64,000 bases of DNA from Streptomyces sp. MspMP-M5. Lineage in GTDB: Bacteria > Actinomycetota > Actinomycetes > Streptomycetales > Streptomycetaceae. The number at the start of each line of letters is the position of its first letter. Within the stretch, counting starts at the first letter, position 1. Below are positions 44,248 to 54,919 of this stretch, piece after piece. The notes below the pieces were generated by a model. It was given only the letters and a program-made list of their open reading frames with translations. It did not search any database and was not told the origin of the DNA. The stretch is from positions 62,001 through 126,000 of the forward strand of contig NZ_KB891879.1 of assembly GCF_000373585.1 (NCBI RefSeq), read 5' to 3'. A program made the translations under genes and the position numbers.

Positions 44248-44487
44248 ATGCACAAGCTTCGCAAGGCTGCTGCGGTGGTTGCCGTGATCGGTAGCGTCAG
44301 CCTGCTCGGCTCCGGTACCGCCCAGGCCCAGGGCATGGGGGGGCACGAGAGCAGCTGCCACAACCACGAGCTGAACCTCGACATCCTCGGCGAGGTGGGA
44401 ATCCTCAACGGCCTGCTGGCCAACCTGATCAACGGTGAGGGCAGCCCCGGTGGTCAGGGCACCAGCATGGGCAACTGTGGCCACTAG
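44248..44487 (+). CDS. Small secreted protein, family 1, shortest member
   Basis: 79 residues. The signal peptide (MHKLRKAAAVVAVIGSVSLL) is cut near AQAQ. The mature part has the family core in near-consensus form: SSCHNHELNLDILGEVGILN, GLLANLINGEGSPGGQ, GNCGH at the end. Two Cys; His replaces Arg and Asn precedes His after the first Cys. CTGGAGGAGAAATG is a strong ribosome site. It stands alone with the promoter box and a hairpin behind it. Confidence 0.86.
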   Translation: MHKLRKAAAVVAVIGSVSLLGSGTAQAQGMGGHESSCHNHELNLDILGEVGILNGLLANLINGEGSPGGQGTSMGNCGH

Positions 44488-44523
44488 GCGACTCGTGCCA
44501 CCAGCCGCGTAAATTACCTGCAA

Positions 44524-44564
44524 CGGCCTCGACGCCAGGGCAACATGCTCGGGCGCCGGGGCCG
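44524..44564 (+). terminator. Terminator behind the family-1 gene at 44248
   Basis: CGGCCTCGACGCC (44524-44536) pairs with GGCGCCGGGGCCG (44552-44564) with two G-U wobbles, then TTTGCC. Confidence 0.75.
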
Positions 44565-44688
44565 TTTGCCCGTCCTCGCGGGCCGCGCGGGTCCCGCGGC
44601 GGGCCGACGCCGTCGTGTTGCCTGGCGGAATTCCGCTGGCTGGGTTGGCGGTCGGGCGCTACGTTGCGGGCGGGAGAGGGGTGGGTTG

Positions 44689-46771
<2,083 letters not shown>

Positions 46772-46780
46772 GCCGGCAAG

Positions 46781-46823
46781 CGGAAGGCCGGCCCGGCGTG
46801 GGAGCGTCGGGCCGGCCTTTCCG
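46781..46823 (+). terminator. Terminator behind argG
   Basis: CGGAAGGCCGGCCCGGCG (46781-46798) pairs with CGTCGGGCCGGCCTTTCCG (46805-46823), one wobble. It lies between convergent genes and can also serve the permease gene. Confidence 0.9.
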
Positions 46824-46877
46824 TTGGCCAGGGGTGGTGGCCGGGAGCGGTGGCGAGGGGACGGGTCGCCGTCGGGG

Positions 46878-48296
46878 CTACATCTGGGCGGTGTCGGTGC
46901 TCCGGCGGGCGCGGCGGCGCCTGAGGCGGTCGGCGGTGACCAGCGCGGCCACCACGACGGCCGTGCCGACGAGCTGATGGCGGCCGTCCGTGCTGCCGGC
47001 CATGACGGCGAAGACGCCGAGGATGGCGGCGAACGCCACCCAGGTCAGATACGGGAAGCCCCACATCCGCACCATGAGCTTCTCGGGCGCCTCGCGCTCC
47101 AGGCGGCGGCGCATCTTCACCTGGGTGAGGCAGACGATCGACCAGACGACCAGTACCGAGCAGCCGGCGATGTTCAGCAGCCAGGCGAACACGGTGGTGG
47201 GCCAGACGATCCCGGCGATCACCGCGGCGAAGCCGAAGACGCAGGACGCCAGCACCGCAGCGGCCGGGATGCCCCGGGTGACCTTGCCCAGGAAGCGCGG
47301 GCCCTGGCCGCGGCTGACGAGGGAGTACGCCATCCGCGAGGAGCCGTAGATGTTGGCGTTCATCGCGGAGAGCAGTGCCACCAGCACCACGATCTGCATG
47401 ATCGTGCCGGCGGCCGGGATGCCGAGCCGGTCGAGGACGGTGACGTAGGGGCCGGCCTCGGCGACCTTCGGGTCGTTCCACGGCACCAGGGTGACGACCA
47501 CGGCCATGGAGCCGATGTAGAAGACGGCGATGCGCCAGACGGCGGTGCGCACGGCGCGGGCGACGTTGCGGCTGGGCTTGTCGGACTCCGCTGCCGCGAT
47601 GGTGACGGTCTCCAGGCCCGCGAAGCCGGAAATGGTGGTGAGCAGACCGGCGGCGAGGCCGGCGGCACCGGTCGGGAAGAAACCGCCGTGGCCGGTGAGG
47701 TGGGTGGTACCGGGCGCCGTGCCGAAGACGCCGAGGATGCCGAGCACGCCCAGCACCAGGAACGCGACGATCACGGTCACCTTGATGGCCGCGAACCAGA
47801 ACTCGAACTCGCCGAAGTTCTTGACGGCGGTCAGATTGCTGGCGCAGAAGAACGCCATGAAGATCGCCACCCAGCCGTAGGCGGGGATGAACGACACCCA
47901 GGTGTGCATGATCGCGCCCGCGGCGGTGGCCTCGGCGGCCACGCCGGCGCAGAGCATCAGCCAGTACATCCAGCCCGAGGTGGTGCCCGCCCAGGAGCCG
48001 AGTTCCTCCTCCGCGTGCACGGAGAACGAGCCGGTGGAGGGCCGGGCCGCCGACATCTCGCCGAGCATCCGCATGATCAGCATGACCAGTGCGCCGGTGG
48101 CGGCGAAGAGGAGGACGATGGCCGGCCCGGCGGCGGCGATACCGACTCCGGAGCCGACGAAGAGCCCGGCGCCGATGACTCCGCCGAGCGCGATCATCGA
48201 CAGATGGCGCTGTTTGAGCCCGTGCGACAGGACAGGCGCGTCGTCCTGCACGGCCTGCGGGGAACCCTGGGGTGACCGGGTAAGAGTCCGAGTCAT
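46878..48296 (-). CDS. Amino acid permease (AAT/GABA-permease branch of the APC superfamily)
   Basis: A 472-residue membrane protein with 12 hydrophobic segments. TM1 carries the classic GGVIGAGLFVGSGVGIAAAGP. GEMSAARPSTGSFSVHAEEE in the loop and GFAGLETVTIAAAESDKPSRN after TM6 are typical of AAT-type permeases such as GabP, AnsP and CycA. The exact amino acid cannot be fixed. The Arg-rich C-terminal tail (RLRRRRARRS) is cytoplasmic. It is convergent with argG, and the MFS gene diverges. Confidence 0.91.
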   Translation of the reverse strand: MTRTLTRSPQGSPQAVQDDAPVLSHGLKQRHLSMIALGGVIGAGLFVGSGVGIAAAGPAIVLLFAATGALVMLIMRMLGEMSAARPSTGSFSVHAEEELGSWAGTTSGWMYWLMLCAGVAAEATAAGAIMHTWVSFIPAYGWVAIFMAFFCASNLTAVKNFGEFEFWFAAIKVTVIVAFLVLGVLGILGVFGTAPGTTHLTGHGGFFPTGAAGLAAGLLTTISGFAGLETVTIAAAESDKPSRNVARAVRTAVWRIAVFYIGSMAVVVTLVPWNDPKVAEAGPYVTVLDRLGIPAAGTIMQIVVLVALLSAMNANIYGSSRMAYSLVSRGQGPRFLGKVTRGIPAAAVLASCVFGFAAVIAGIVWPTTVFAWLLNIAGCSVLVVWSIVCLTQVKMRRRLEREAPEKLMVRMWGFPYLTWVAFAAILGVFAVMAGSTDGRHQLVGTAVVVAALVTADRLRRRRARRSTDTAQM

Positions 48297-48486
48297 GGTC
48301 GTGCCTGTTCAGTGGGACGTTCGATGAGCCTGACGAGTCTGGGCGGCATGGTGCGGGTACGGAGTGAACGCCCGCTATTCGGACACCGTGATCACCGGTG
48401 GTGAGGGCGCGATCACGGACGCGGCGGGTTCGGTCCGGTGGTGCACCGGTCGGTCGGCCGGACCGGCGCGGGGAAGGCTTCCTGCC

Positions 48487-49824
48487 ATGACGACCTACAC
48501 GGAGGGGCCGCAGAGCGGGACGGCCGGGGCGGCGCTCACGCGCCGGAGCGTGGTCGCGGGTGCGGTCGGCAACCTCATCGAGTGGTACGAGTTCGGCGTC
48601 TACGCGTACTTCGCCACCGTCATCGCGGCCGACTTCTTCACCCCGCGGGGCGGTGGCGCCGCGGAGGCACTGGTCAGGACGTATGCGTCGTTCGCGCTGG
48701 CGTTCTTCTTCCGGCCGGTGGGCGCGTTGCTCCTCGGCCGGTTCGGCGACCGCTTCGGGCGGCGGCCGGCGCTGGTCGTCGCGGTCCTGGCCATGACCTC
48801 GGCGACGGCGGCCATCGGTCTGCTGCCCACGTATGCCACCGTCGGCGCCGCCGCGCCCTGGTTGCTGACGGCGTTACGGATCGTGCAGGGGCTGTCGGCG
48901 GGCGGGGAGTTCGGTGGCGCGGTGGCCCTGATGACGGAGTGCGCGCCGACGGGTAAACGGGGGGCGTTCGGCGCGTGGCAGTCGCTCACCGTCGCGCTCG
49001 GGCTGCTCATGGGGGCCGTGGCCGCGACGCTGGTGACGGGCCTGCTGACGGGGGAACAGGTCGCGGCGTGGGGGTGGCGGCTGCCGTTCCTGGCGGCACT
49101 GCCGATGGGGGCGGTCGCGCTGTGGCTGCGGCTGCGGTTGGCGGAGTCCCCGGAGTTCCTGCGGGCGGGGCGGGCGGGGGCGGGTGAAGTTGCTGGGGTG
49201 GCGGAGGGGCGGCGGGCCGGGCGTGGGGCGGTTGCGGTGTTCGCGGTCGTGCTGGGGTGTGGACGGCTCATGGCGTGGTCGGCGGCCGGATACACGTTCC
49301 TCGTGGTGCTGCCGGCCTACCTTCAGCAGACGGTGGGGCGCAGCCCGCGCCAGGCGCTGCTGGCCACGGTCGTCGCCAACCTCGGTTTCGCCGCCACGAT
49401 CCTGCCGGCGGGCCGGCTCAGCGACCGGCTGGGCCGGAGACCGGTCATGGTCACCGGTGCCGTCCTTGCCGCGCTGTCCGCGCTGCCGCTGCTCCATGTG
49501 GTGCAGGACCGCCATTCCCCCGTGTGGCTGATGTGCGGAGCGGTGGCGCTCGCGGGTGCCCTGGTGGGTCTGCTGGCCGGTCCGGGCCCGGCGATGCTGG
49601 CCGAGATGTTCCCCACCCGGGCCCGGCACACCGGCCTGGGCGTCGCCTACGCGCTGGCGAACGCGGTCTTCTCCGGCTGCGCGGGACTGCTGATCACGGC
49701 ACTCGTCCAGCGCACCGGTGACCCCGACGTCCCCGCCTACTACGTGGTCGTCACTTGCACGCTCGGGGCGCTCGCCCTCGCCTCCCTGAGGGGCGATGAC
49801 CATCGCCGGGCCCTACGGGGGTGA
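48487..49824 (+). CDS. MFS transporter, metabolite:H+ symporter (MHS) type
   Basis: A 445-residue carrier with 12 hydrophobic segments. The start (VVAGAVGNLIEWYEFGVYAY) and the loop motif LLGRFGDRFGRRPAL define the MHS branch (KgtP, ShiA, ProP, citrate or dicarboxylate carriers). RIVQGLSAGGEFGGAVALMTE in TM5 is conserved too. The second half keeps LSDRLGRRPVM. The substrate is probably an organic acid or osmolyte. ATG 48487 gives the family-typical N-terminus; the in-frame extension to 48364 has no ribosome site. It is divergent from the amino acid permease. Confidence 0.88.
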   Translation: MTTYTEGPQSGTAGAALTRRSVVAGAVGNLIEWYEFGVYAYFATVIAADFFTPRGGGAAEALVRTYASFALAFFFRPVGALLLGRFGDRFGRRPALVVAVLAMTSATAAIGLLPTYATVGAAAPWLLTALRIVQGLSAGGEFGGAVALMTECAPTGKRGAFGAWQSLTVALGLLMGAVAATLVTGLLTGEQVAAWGWRLPFLAALPMGAVALWLRLRLAESPEFLRAGRAGAGEVAGVAEGRRAGRGAVAVFAVVLGCGRLMAWSAAGYTFLVVLPAYLQQTVGRSPRQALLATVVANLGFAATILPAGRLSDRLGRRPVMVTGAVLAALSALPLLHVVQDRHSPVWLMCGAVALAGALVGLLAGPGPAMLAEMFPTRARHTGLGVAYALANAVFSGCAGLLITALVQRTGDPDVPAYYVVVTCTLGALALASLRGDDHRRALRG

Positions 49825-50170
49825 CGGGCATACGGGGGTAACGGGCGCCGACCCGGGCTTCGTGCGCCGGTACTCCGGTGGGGGAAGTGGGGCACGGTGC
49901 AAGTGGGGCACGTAGGAAGGTCGCGTAGGAAACGGGGGGCCATGGCGCGCCGTGGGCGGGAAGTCAGGTAGTGGTGGCCGACGGCGCTGACCATGGCGCT
50001 GACTGGTGGTGGGGCTCGGTGAGTTGGGGCGCGGCGAGTTGGGGCAGGCGGCCGGTGACGCGAGTTGAGGAATGAGGAATAGAGAGGCGACCGGCCGGTG
50101 TTCCCTTATGCGGCGGACCTGATCGGCGGCAGTCGAGTGCCCCGGCGCCACCGAAAGGAAGTTGACGCAC
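49825..50170. other. Gene-free gap between the MFS and SDR genes
   Basis: 346 bp; frames lack codon bias. Contains several GGGG(C/T)A-type direct repeats (GGGGGTGACGGGCATACGGG and similar), but no clear hairpin or operator. Confidence 0.4.
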
Positions 50171-50839
50171 ATGGCTGGAACGTTCGTGATCGGCGCGGGG
50201 CCCGGTATCGGCCAGGCCGTGGCCCGTCGCTTCGCCCGGGAGGGCTCGCCGGTGGCGGTGCTGGCCCGCTCCCGGGCCACCGTCGAGGGGGCCGTCGCCG
50301 CGGTCGAGCAGGCCGGCGGCAAGGCTTTCGGCCTGTCGGCCGACGCGGCCGACGAGGCATCGCTGCGCTCCGGGCTGGACGCCGCCGTCGAGCGGCTCGG
50401 CGTTCCGGACGTGCTGGTCTACAACGCCGCCTGGGTCCGCTACGACCGTCCCGGCGACCTGCCCGCCGCGGAACTGACCGCGACGCTGCAGGTGAACGTC
50501 GTCGGCGCGGTGAGCGCCGTGATGCACCTGGCGCCGCAGATGGCGGCGGCCGGTGGTGGCACCGTGCTGCTCACGTCCGGCATGCCGAGCGCACGCGCCG
50601 CGGCGACGAGCCTTTCCATAGGCAAGGCCGGGCTGCGCGCGGCCCGTTCGGTGCTGGCCGAGGAGTTCGGGCCGCGGGGCGTGCACATCGCCACCATCAC
50701 CGTCGGCGGCCCGGTCGCCCCGGGCTCCGCGCTCGACCCCGAGCGGATCGCCGAGCACTACGTACGGGTCGCCCGGCAGTCGGCCGATGAGTGGGAGCAG
50801 GACGTTCTGTTCGACGGTGCGGTGGAGGGCGTCGGGTAG
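50171..50839 (+). CDS. Short-chain dehydrogenase/reductase-like protein lacking the catalytic Tyr
   Basis: A 222-residue Rossmann-fold protein. The cofactor motif is GAGPGIGQAVARRF, and VLVYNAAWVRYD stands for the NNAG motif. A Ser follows in VLLTSGMPSARA. At the usual YxxxK site the sequence reads ATSLSIGKAGLRAARS: Lys is present, but Leu replaces the catalytic Tyr. So it may be a binding-only or atypical SDR. The start is ATG 50171, with AAAGGAAG upstream; TTG 50162 is too close to that site. The neighbouring genes give no pathway. Confidence 0.86.
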   Translation: MAGTFVIGAGPGIGQAVARRFAREGSPVAVLARSRATVEGAVAAVEQAGGKAFGLSADAADEASLRSGLDAAVERLGVPDVLVYNAAWVRYDRPGDLPAAELTATLQVNVVGAVSAVMHLAPQMAAAGGGTVLLTSGMPSARAAATSLSIGKAGLRAARSVLAEEFGPRGVHIATITVGGPVAPGSALDPERIAEHYVRVARQSADEWEQDVLFDGAVEGVG

Positions 50840-51010
50840 CGAGCGGGGCGGGTAACGGAGCCGATCGGCCGGCGTGGTCCGCTTGGCCAGCTTGGCTGCT
50901 GGGTCGGCTGGGCTGCTGGGTCGGCTGGGTTGCTCGGTCGGCTGGGCTGTTTGGCCGGCTTTCGATGGGCGCTCTCCCGTCCGCGGGGCGTGTCGCCTAG
51001 CGTGGCAGCC

Positions 51011-51916
51011 ATGCCCTACGGGACTTCCGGTGGTGAGCCGGCCTCGACGCGGTCGCGCCGCCATATCTTCGGCGACGACGCCGAGCAGTACGACACGGCC
51101 CGTCCCGGCTACCCACACCAACTCCCCCAGGACGTCCTGGACTTCGCCGCCCTGGCCGCGGACGAGCCGGCGTTGGAAGTGGGCGCCGGAACGGGCAAGG
51201 CGACGCTGCCCTTCGCACGGTCCGGCGTATCGGTGACCTGTGTGGAGCCGGATGTCCGGATGGCCCGGGTGCTGCGCCGGCGGTGCGCGGAGCTGCCCCG
51301 AGTCGCCATCGAGGTCGCCGACTTCGAAGCCTGGCGTCCCGCGCGCCGCTACGGGCTGCTGTACTGCGCGCAGGCTTGGCACTGGGTCGACCCGGCCGTG
51401 CGCTGGGCGCGGGCACGGGCCGCGCTCTCGCCCGGCGGGGCGATCGCCCTCTTCTGGAACCACTGGATCCTCGACAGCGGCGAACTGGCCGAACGGCTGA
51501 CCGCCGCCCACGCCCGGCTCGGCGTCGAGATTCCTGCGGACACCCTTCTCGACCCCCGTCCCCGCCCCGCGCGCCGGGGCCCGGAGTCCCGTCAGTGGCG
51601 CGATATGACGGCGGCCGGATTCGTCGACCCGGCCCACCGCCTCTACGCCTCCGTGCACCAACGGTCCACCTCGGCGCTGCTCGGCCTGCTCGCCTCCTAC
51701 AGCGGCTACCGGGCGATTCCACCCCGGCCGCGCGAACGGCTCTTCGACGAGGTGGCTCGCATCGTGGACGAAGAACACGGCGGAAGAGCACAAGTGAAGG
51801 TGGTCACAAGCCTTTTCCTGGGGCGGATGGGGGATGAATCCGGTCGATCGGAGCTGCCTTCGGCGGGCCTGCGCCTGCCGGACCTGGAATCGCCGGACCT
51901 GGGTCCGCAGCCGTAG
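51011..51916 (+). CDS. Class I SAM-dependent methyltransferase
   Basis: A 301-residue enzyme. The entry motif is FGDDAEQYDTARPGYPHQLP, motif I is ALEVGAGTGKATLPFARSG, the acidic residue is in VTCVEPDVRMARVL, and the region FDLLYCAQAWHW is represented by YGLLYCAQAWHWVDP. It is a standard small-molecule methyltransferase of the type annotated in Streptomyces as class I. The C-terminal 30 residues are Pro/Leu-rich. Its end overlaps the decayed MFS remnant on the other strand. Confidence 0.9.
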   Translation: MPYGTSGGEPASTRSRRHIFGDDAEQYDTARPGYPHQLPQDVLDFAALAADEPALEVGAGTGKATLPFARSGVSVTCVEPDVRMARVLRRRCAELPRVAIEVADFEAWRPARRYGLLYCAQAWHWVDPAVRWARARAALSPGGAIALFWNHWILDSGELAERLTAAHARLGVEIPADTLLDPRPRPARRGPESRQWRDMTAAGFVDPAHRLYASVHQRSTSALLGLLASYSGYRAIPPRPRERLFDEVARIVDEEHGGRAQVKVVTSLFLGRMGDESGRSELPSAGLRLPDLESPDLGPQP

Positions 51917-52397
51917 GGGACGTTGGCGGCCTGGTGCGGACCGCGTAGCCGAGGAACGCCGCGACGGCGGCCAGGGCGGCGATGGTGGTCAGTGCCGCCG
52001 GTGCCGCCGAGCGCGCCGGTGCTGCCGACCGCGATGGGGAACACGTTGGCCAGGCCGGGGCCGGTCAGGGCGTAGCCGGTGAACACCAGCCGGGTCTGTG
52101 GCGAGAGGGCGCCCAACAACATCCCCGCCGCCGCGAGGGCGGCGCCGGTGACCAGGACGAGGGTGGTGCCCAGCCGTTCCAGGAGACGGGTGCCGGCCGC
52201 TCTGGAGAGGGTCATCGTGAGTCGCCTCGGCCAGGTCCACGGCCGCGGCGTTGAAGGCGACGTTCAGGCCGCCGTAGGCGACTCCGAACGCCAGGAGCGC
52301 CAGGCCGAGTTGGCGCGGTGAACGCGTCAGCGGCGGCAGGGCGACGGACAACGGCAGCAGGGCCGCGGTCGCCCTGCGCGTTCTGCGTCTCTTTCAT
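51917..52397 (-). pseudogene. Collapsed MFS transporter gene (internal deletion and frameshifts)
   Basis: The fragments lie in different frames. From ATG 52397 the frame is soon lost. A second frame holds RSPRQLGLALLAFGVAYGGL and NVAFNAAAVDLAEAT (an MFS TM1). A third holds AAGTRLLERLGTTLVLVTGA and MLLGALSPQTRLVFTGYALT, then PGLANVFPIAVGS (TM10-11). A fourth continues with LTTIAALAAVAAFLGYAVRT (TM12). Some 200 residues between TM1 and the later helices are missing. The original start overlaps the stop of the DMT gene (ATGA), so the two formed a coupled operon. Confidence 0.8.
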
Positions 52398-53374
52398 CCC
52401 CTCCGCCTCTCTCGTCTCTGAGTGAGCAGCGTGCCGGCGGTGGCCATGGCCAGGCCGCCGAGCATGAGCGGGCCCAGTCGCTGGTCGAGCAGCAGGGCCG
52501 CCAGGGCCGCGGTGACCATGGGCACCAGATAGAAGAGGCTGCTGACCTGACTGGTGCCGTGGCGTTGCAGCAGCGCGTACAACAATCCCACTCCGACAAT
52601 GGAGTTGATGACCGATGCCCAGAGCAGCGCCGGCCAGTAGTCGGCGGTGAAGGTGACGTCGAACCCCTCGGCGAAGAGTGCGGGAAGCACCGTCGCGACC
52701 GCGGCGGCGAGCAACTGCACGGCGTTGCCGGTCACCGGTTCCATGCCCCGGCAGAACCGCTTCTGGTAGACGGTGCCGGCGGAAATGCCCAGCAGGGCGA
52801 GGAGCAGGAAGCCGAGCCCGGCCAGGTAGCCGCCGTCGAGATGGAGGTTCTCGCTCACCGCGAGCGCCACCCCGCCCAGTCCCAACACCAGTCCCAGGCA
52901 CTGGCCGCGGGTGACCCGCTCGCGCAGGACCGGCACGGCCAGCAAGGAGGCGGTGAGCGGGTAGAGCGCGATGATCAGGGCCGCCAATCCGGACGGCACC
53001 CCCAGCTCCATGCCCATGTAGATGCTGGAGAACTGCACGGCCTGGACCAGGACACCGGCCACCGCGAGGTGCCCCAACAGGCGCCATCCCGGCCAGACAT
53101 CGCGGCGCACCAGGGCCATCAGGAGCAGCACGCTCCCGGCGATGGCGAACCGCAGCGTCGCGAAGGTGTACGGAGCGGAGTACCGGAGGCCGAGCTTGCC
53201 GGAGATGAAGCCGGAGCTCCACACGACGACCAGGAGCGCGCGGGTCAGCAGGTCGCGGGCCCGGTGGCGGTGGGCATGGTGACGGTGGGCACGGGCCCTG
53301 TCGTCTCCCGGATCACCGCCGGTCGAGGAGCCGGAACCGGCCTGCGTGGTCTGCACGATTGCGTTCGGCTGCAT
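52394..53374 (-). CDS. EamA/DMT-family exporter
   Basis: A 326-residue membrane protein with ten hydrophobic segments in two EamA repeats. Repeat 1 starts ALLVVVWSSGFISGKLGLRY, and the end of repeat 1 carries ALYPLTASLLAVPVLRERVT. Repeat 2 has FYLVPMVTAALAALLLDQRL. The N-terminal 40 residues are His/Arg-rich and cytoplasmic. Exporters of this type handle amino acids, drugs or metabolites. An XRE-cupin regulator is encoded just upstream on the same strand, with a large dyad between the two. Confidence 0.9.
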   Translation of the reverse strand: MQPNAIVQTTQAGSGSSTGGDPGDDRARAHRHHAHRHRARDLLTRALLVVVWSSGFISGKLGLRYSAPYTFATLRFAIAGSVLLLMALVRRDVWPGWRLLGHLAVAGVLVQAVQFSSIYMGMELGVPSGLAALIIALYPLTASLLAVPVLRERVTRGQCLGLVLGLGGVALAVSENLHLDGGYLAGLGFLLLALLGISAGTVYQKRFCRGMEPVTGNAVQLLAAAVATVLPALFAEGFDVTFTADYWPALLWASVINSIVGVGLLYALLQRHGTSQVSSLFYLVPMVTAALAALLLDQRLGPLMLGGLAMATAGTLLTQRRERRRG

Positions 53375-53410
53375 GACGCTTCCCCCATTCTCTCGTCGTG
53401 GTGCTGCGTA

Positions 53411-53440
53411 CGTTAAAAAGCACGCTAGTGCAAAATAACG
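53411..53440 (-). promoter_or_regulatory. 30-bp dyad operator upstream of the DMT exporter
   Basis: CGTTA-AAAA-GCAC-GCTA-GTGC-AAAA-TAACG: both the outer (CGTTA/TAACG) and inner (GCAC/GTGC) arms pair perfectly. The GTGCAAAA half is typical of XRE-cupin regulator sites upstream of exporters. It lies 37 bp before the exporter start. Confidence 0.72.
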
Positions 53441-53552
53441 TTCACCGCGACCGTACTCAAGGGAGGGAGTGGGAATGAAGGTTGGCAGCGGCCGCAGCTG
53501 CTCGATGCAGGCCGCTGATCAGTACAGGCCGTTGATCAGTACAGGCTCGTGA

Positions 53553-54152
53553 TCAGTACAGGCTGTTGAAGAGCATCGCGACCATGCGCGCGGGTTCGTC
53601 GGTGTCGTTGCGGAAGGTGTGCGGATGACCCGCGGACCACCGGACGCAGTCACCCTTCCGGAGCGTGTGGTCGACGCCGTTGTAGCGGGCCACCAGCGTC
53701 CCCTGGGTCACGATGATGAGGTCGATGCCCTCGTGCTGGAGGTCCTCGCCCAGCGCGGAGTGCGGCGCGAAGTCGCCCTGGACCACCTGGTAACCGAGCT
53801 CGGGGGCGCGCAGCACGCGGTAGTCGACGCCCGGCGCCCGGTCGATGACCTCCTGGTCGGCGAACGGGAAGATCGACGGCTCGGCGCGACCGTGGGTGAA
53901 TCCCAGGAAGGAACCCACGTCATGGCCGAAGACCCTGGCCAGTCTCGCCAGTCGCTCCAGTGCGATGTCCGTCTCCCCCCGTTCCAACGCCGCCAGGAAC
54001 GAGACCGAGAGCCCGCACTCGGCGGCCACCTGGCGCAGCGACATGCCCCGTTGGGTACGGAGCCTGCGCAGCACCTCGCCGGGGGAGGGAAAGCCCAGCT
54101 CCGGGTCCCGGCGAGCCGCCGCGGGAGGTGTCGAGGAGGCCGCGTCGGTCAT
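53553..54152 (-). CDS. XRE-family regulator with cupin domain
   Basis: A 199-residue two-domain regulator. The helix-turn-helix (LRRLRTQRGMSLRQVAAECG, LSVSFLAALERGETDIALER) is followed by a C-terminal cupin: YQVVQGDFAPHSALGEDLQH, LIIVTQGTLVARYNGVDHTL and GDCVRWSAGHPHTFRNDTDE. Such proteins sense a small ligand in the cupin and control catabolic or export genes. The start is ATG 54152; an in-frame ATG at 54161 adds three residues. It precedes the DMT exporter on the same strand and probably binds the dyad at 53411. Confidence 0.9.
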   Translation of the reverse strand: MTDAASSTPPAAARRDPELGFPSPGEVLRRLRTQRGMSLRQVAAECGLSVSFLAALERGETDIALERLARLARVFGHDVGSFLGFTHGRAEPSIFPFADQEVIDRAPGVDYRVLRAPELGYQVVQGDFAPHSALGEDLQHEGIDLIIVTQGTLVARYNGVDHTLRKGDCVRWSAGHPHTFRNDTDEPARMVAMLFNSLY

Positions 54153-54196
54153 GGACGGCATTCTAGTTGGCCGGGCGCCGTCCGGGCGGTACGGGC

Positions 54197-54919
54197 TCAG
54201 GTGGCCCAGGGCGGGCGGCCGCCGCCGATCCAGCGGGCCAGGCCGCGGCCGTCGATCAGGCGGAGTGGTTCGGGGAGCGAGGCGTTGGCGAGTTCGGCGT
54301 CGCGGGTGAAGCGGGAGGTGGTGACGATGACGGCGTGGTCGCAGCGGTGGTAGGCGCGATAGGTCCCGTTGGCGGTGTAGATCGCGGGGGCGCCGACCCG
54401 GTTGCCTTCGGCGTACCGCTTGCACTGGACGGCGATGCGGCGGCCGTCGTGCAGGACGACGAGGACGTCCAGCCCGCGGTCGTTGGCGCCGCCGGAGACG
54501 GTGGCGGAGCGGACGGCGGGGTCGCGGCGGGCGAGGTCGGCGACGGCGTGCTCGAACTGGGGGCCGGTCATGCGCTGGTATGCGGCGAGGGTGTGAGTGA
54601 CGTCCTGGTGGGACCGGACGAGGTCGGGGAGGCGCAGGCGGCCGGCTCGGGCGAGGAGGAACAGCGTTGCGGCGGCGGTGGCGAGGATGCCGAGGACGAG
54701 GGTGGTGACGGGGTACGCGCGGGCGGCTGCGACGACCGCGCCGAGGGCCAGGGCGGCGAGGACGAGACGGGTGAGGGCCCGCTCGTGTGCGCGTCGCCGG
54801 GCGGCCCGGCCGCGCGGCCGGCGGGTGGGACGTCGCGCGGGGCGGCGGGAAGGGCGGCGGGCGGAAGGGCGCGTGGTGCGTCGACTGGTGGGGTGTCGTC
54901 GCCGGGCTGGCGTGGCCAT
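54197..54919 (-). CDS. Membrane-linked Mrr-type restriction endonuclease-like protein
   Basis: 240 residues. The N-terminal 50 are Arg/Thr/Pro-rich, then two hydrophobic helices (LTRLVLAALALGAVVAAARA, VTTLVLGILATAAATLFLLA). The nuclease domain carries the Mrr/PD-(D/E)xK pattern: FEHAVADLARRDPAVRSATV, NDRGLDVLVVLHDGRRIAVQ, then CKRYAEG, where Asp and the QxK core are seen. Members of this layout occur widely in Streptomyces; their role (type IV restriction or membrane DNA processing) is unproven. It ends 36 bp before the XRE-cupin gene start on the same strand. Confidence 0.86.
   Translation of the reverse strand: MATPARRRHPTSRRTTRPSARRPSRRPARRPTRRPRGRAARRRAHERALTRLVLAALALGAVVAAARAYPVTTLVLGILATAAATLFLLARAGRLRLPDLVRSHQDVTHTLAAYQRMTGPQFEHAVADLARRDPAVRSATVSGGANDRGLDVLVVLHDGRRIAVQCKRYAEGNRVGAPAIYTANGTYRAYHRCDHAVIVTTSRFTRDAELANASLPEPLRLIDGRGLARWIGGGRPPWAT

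Noticed and set aside
35575..44487. Small Cys-containing peptides as lanthipeptide or other RiPP precursors
   Set aside because: All have Sec signal peptides rather than RiPP leaders, and no modification, protease or ABC export genes are nearby.
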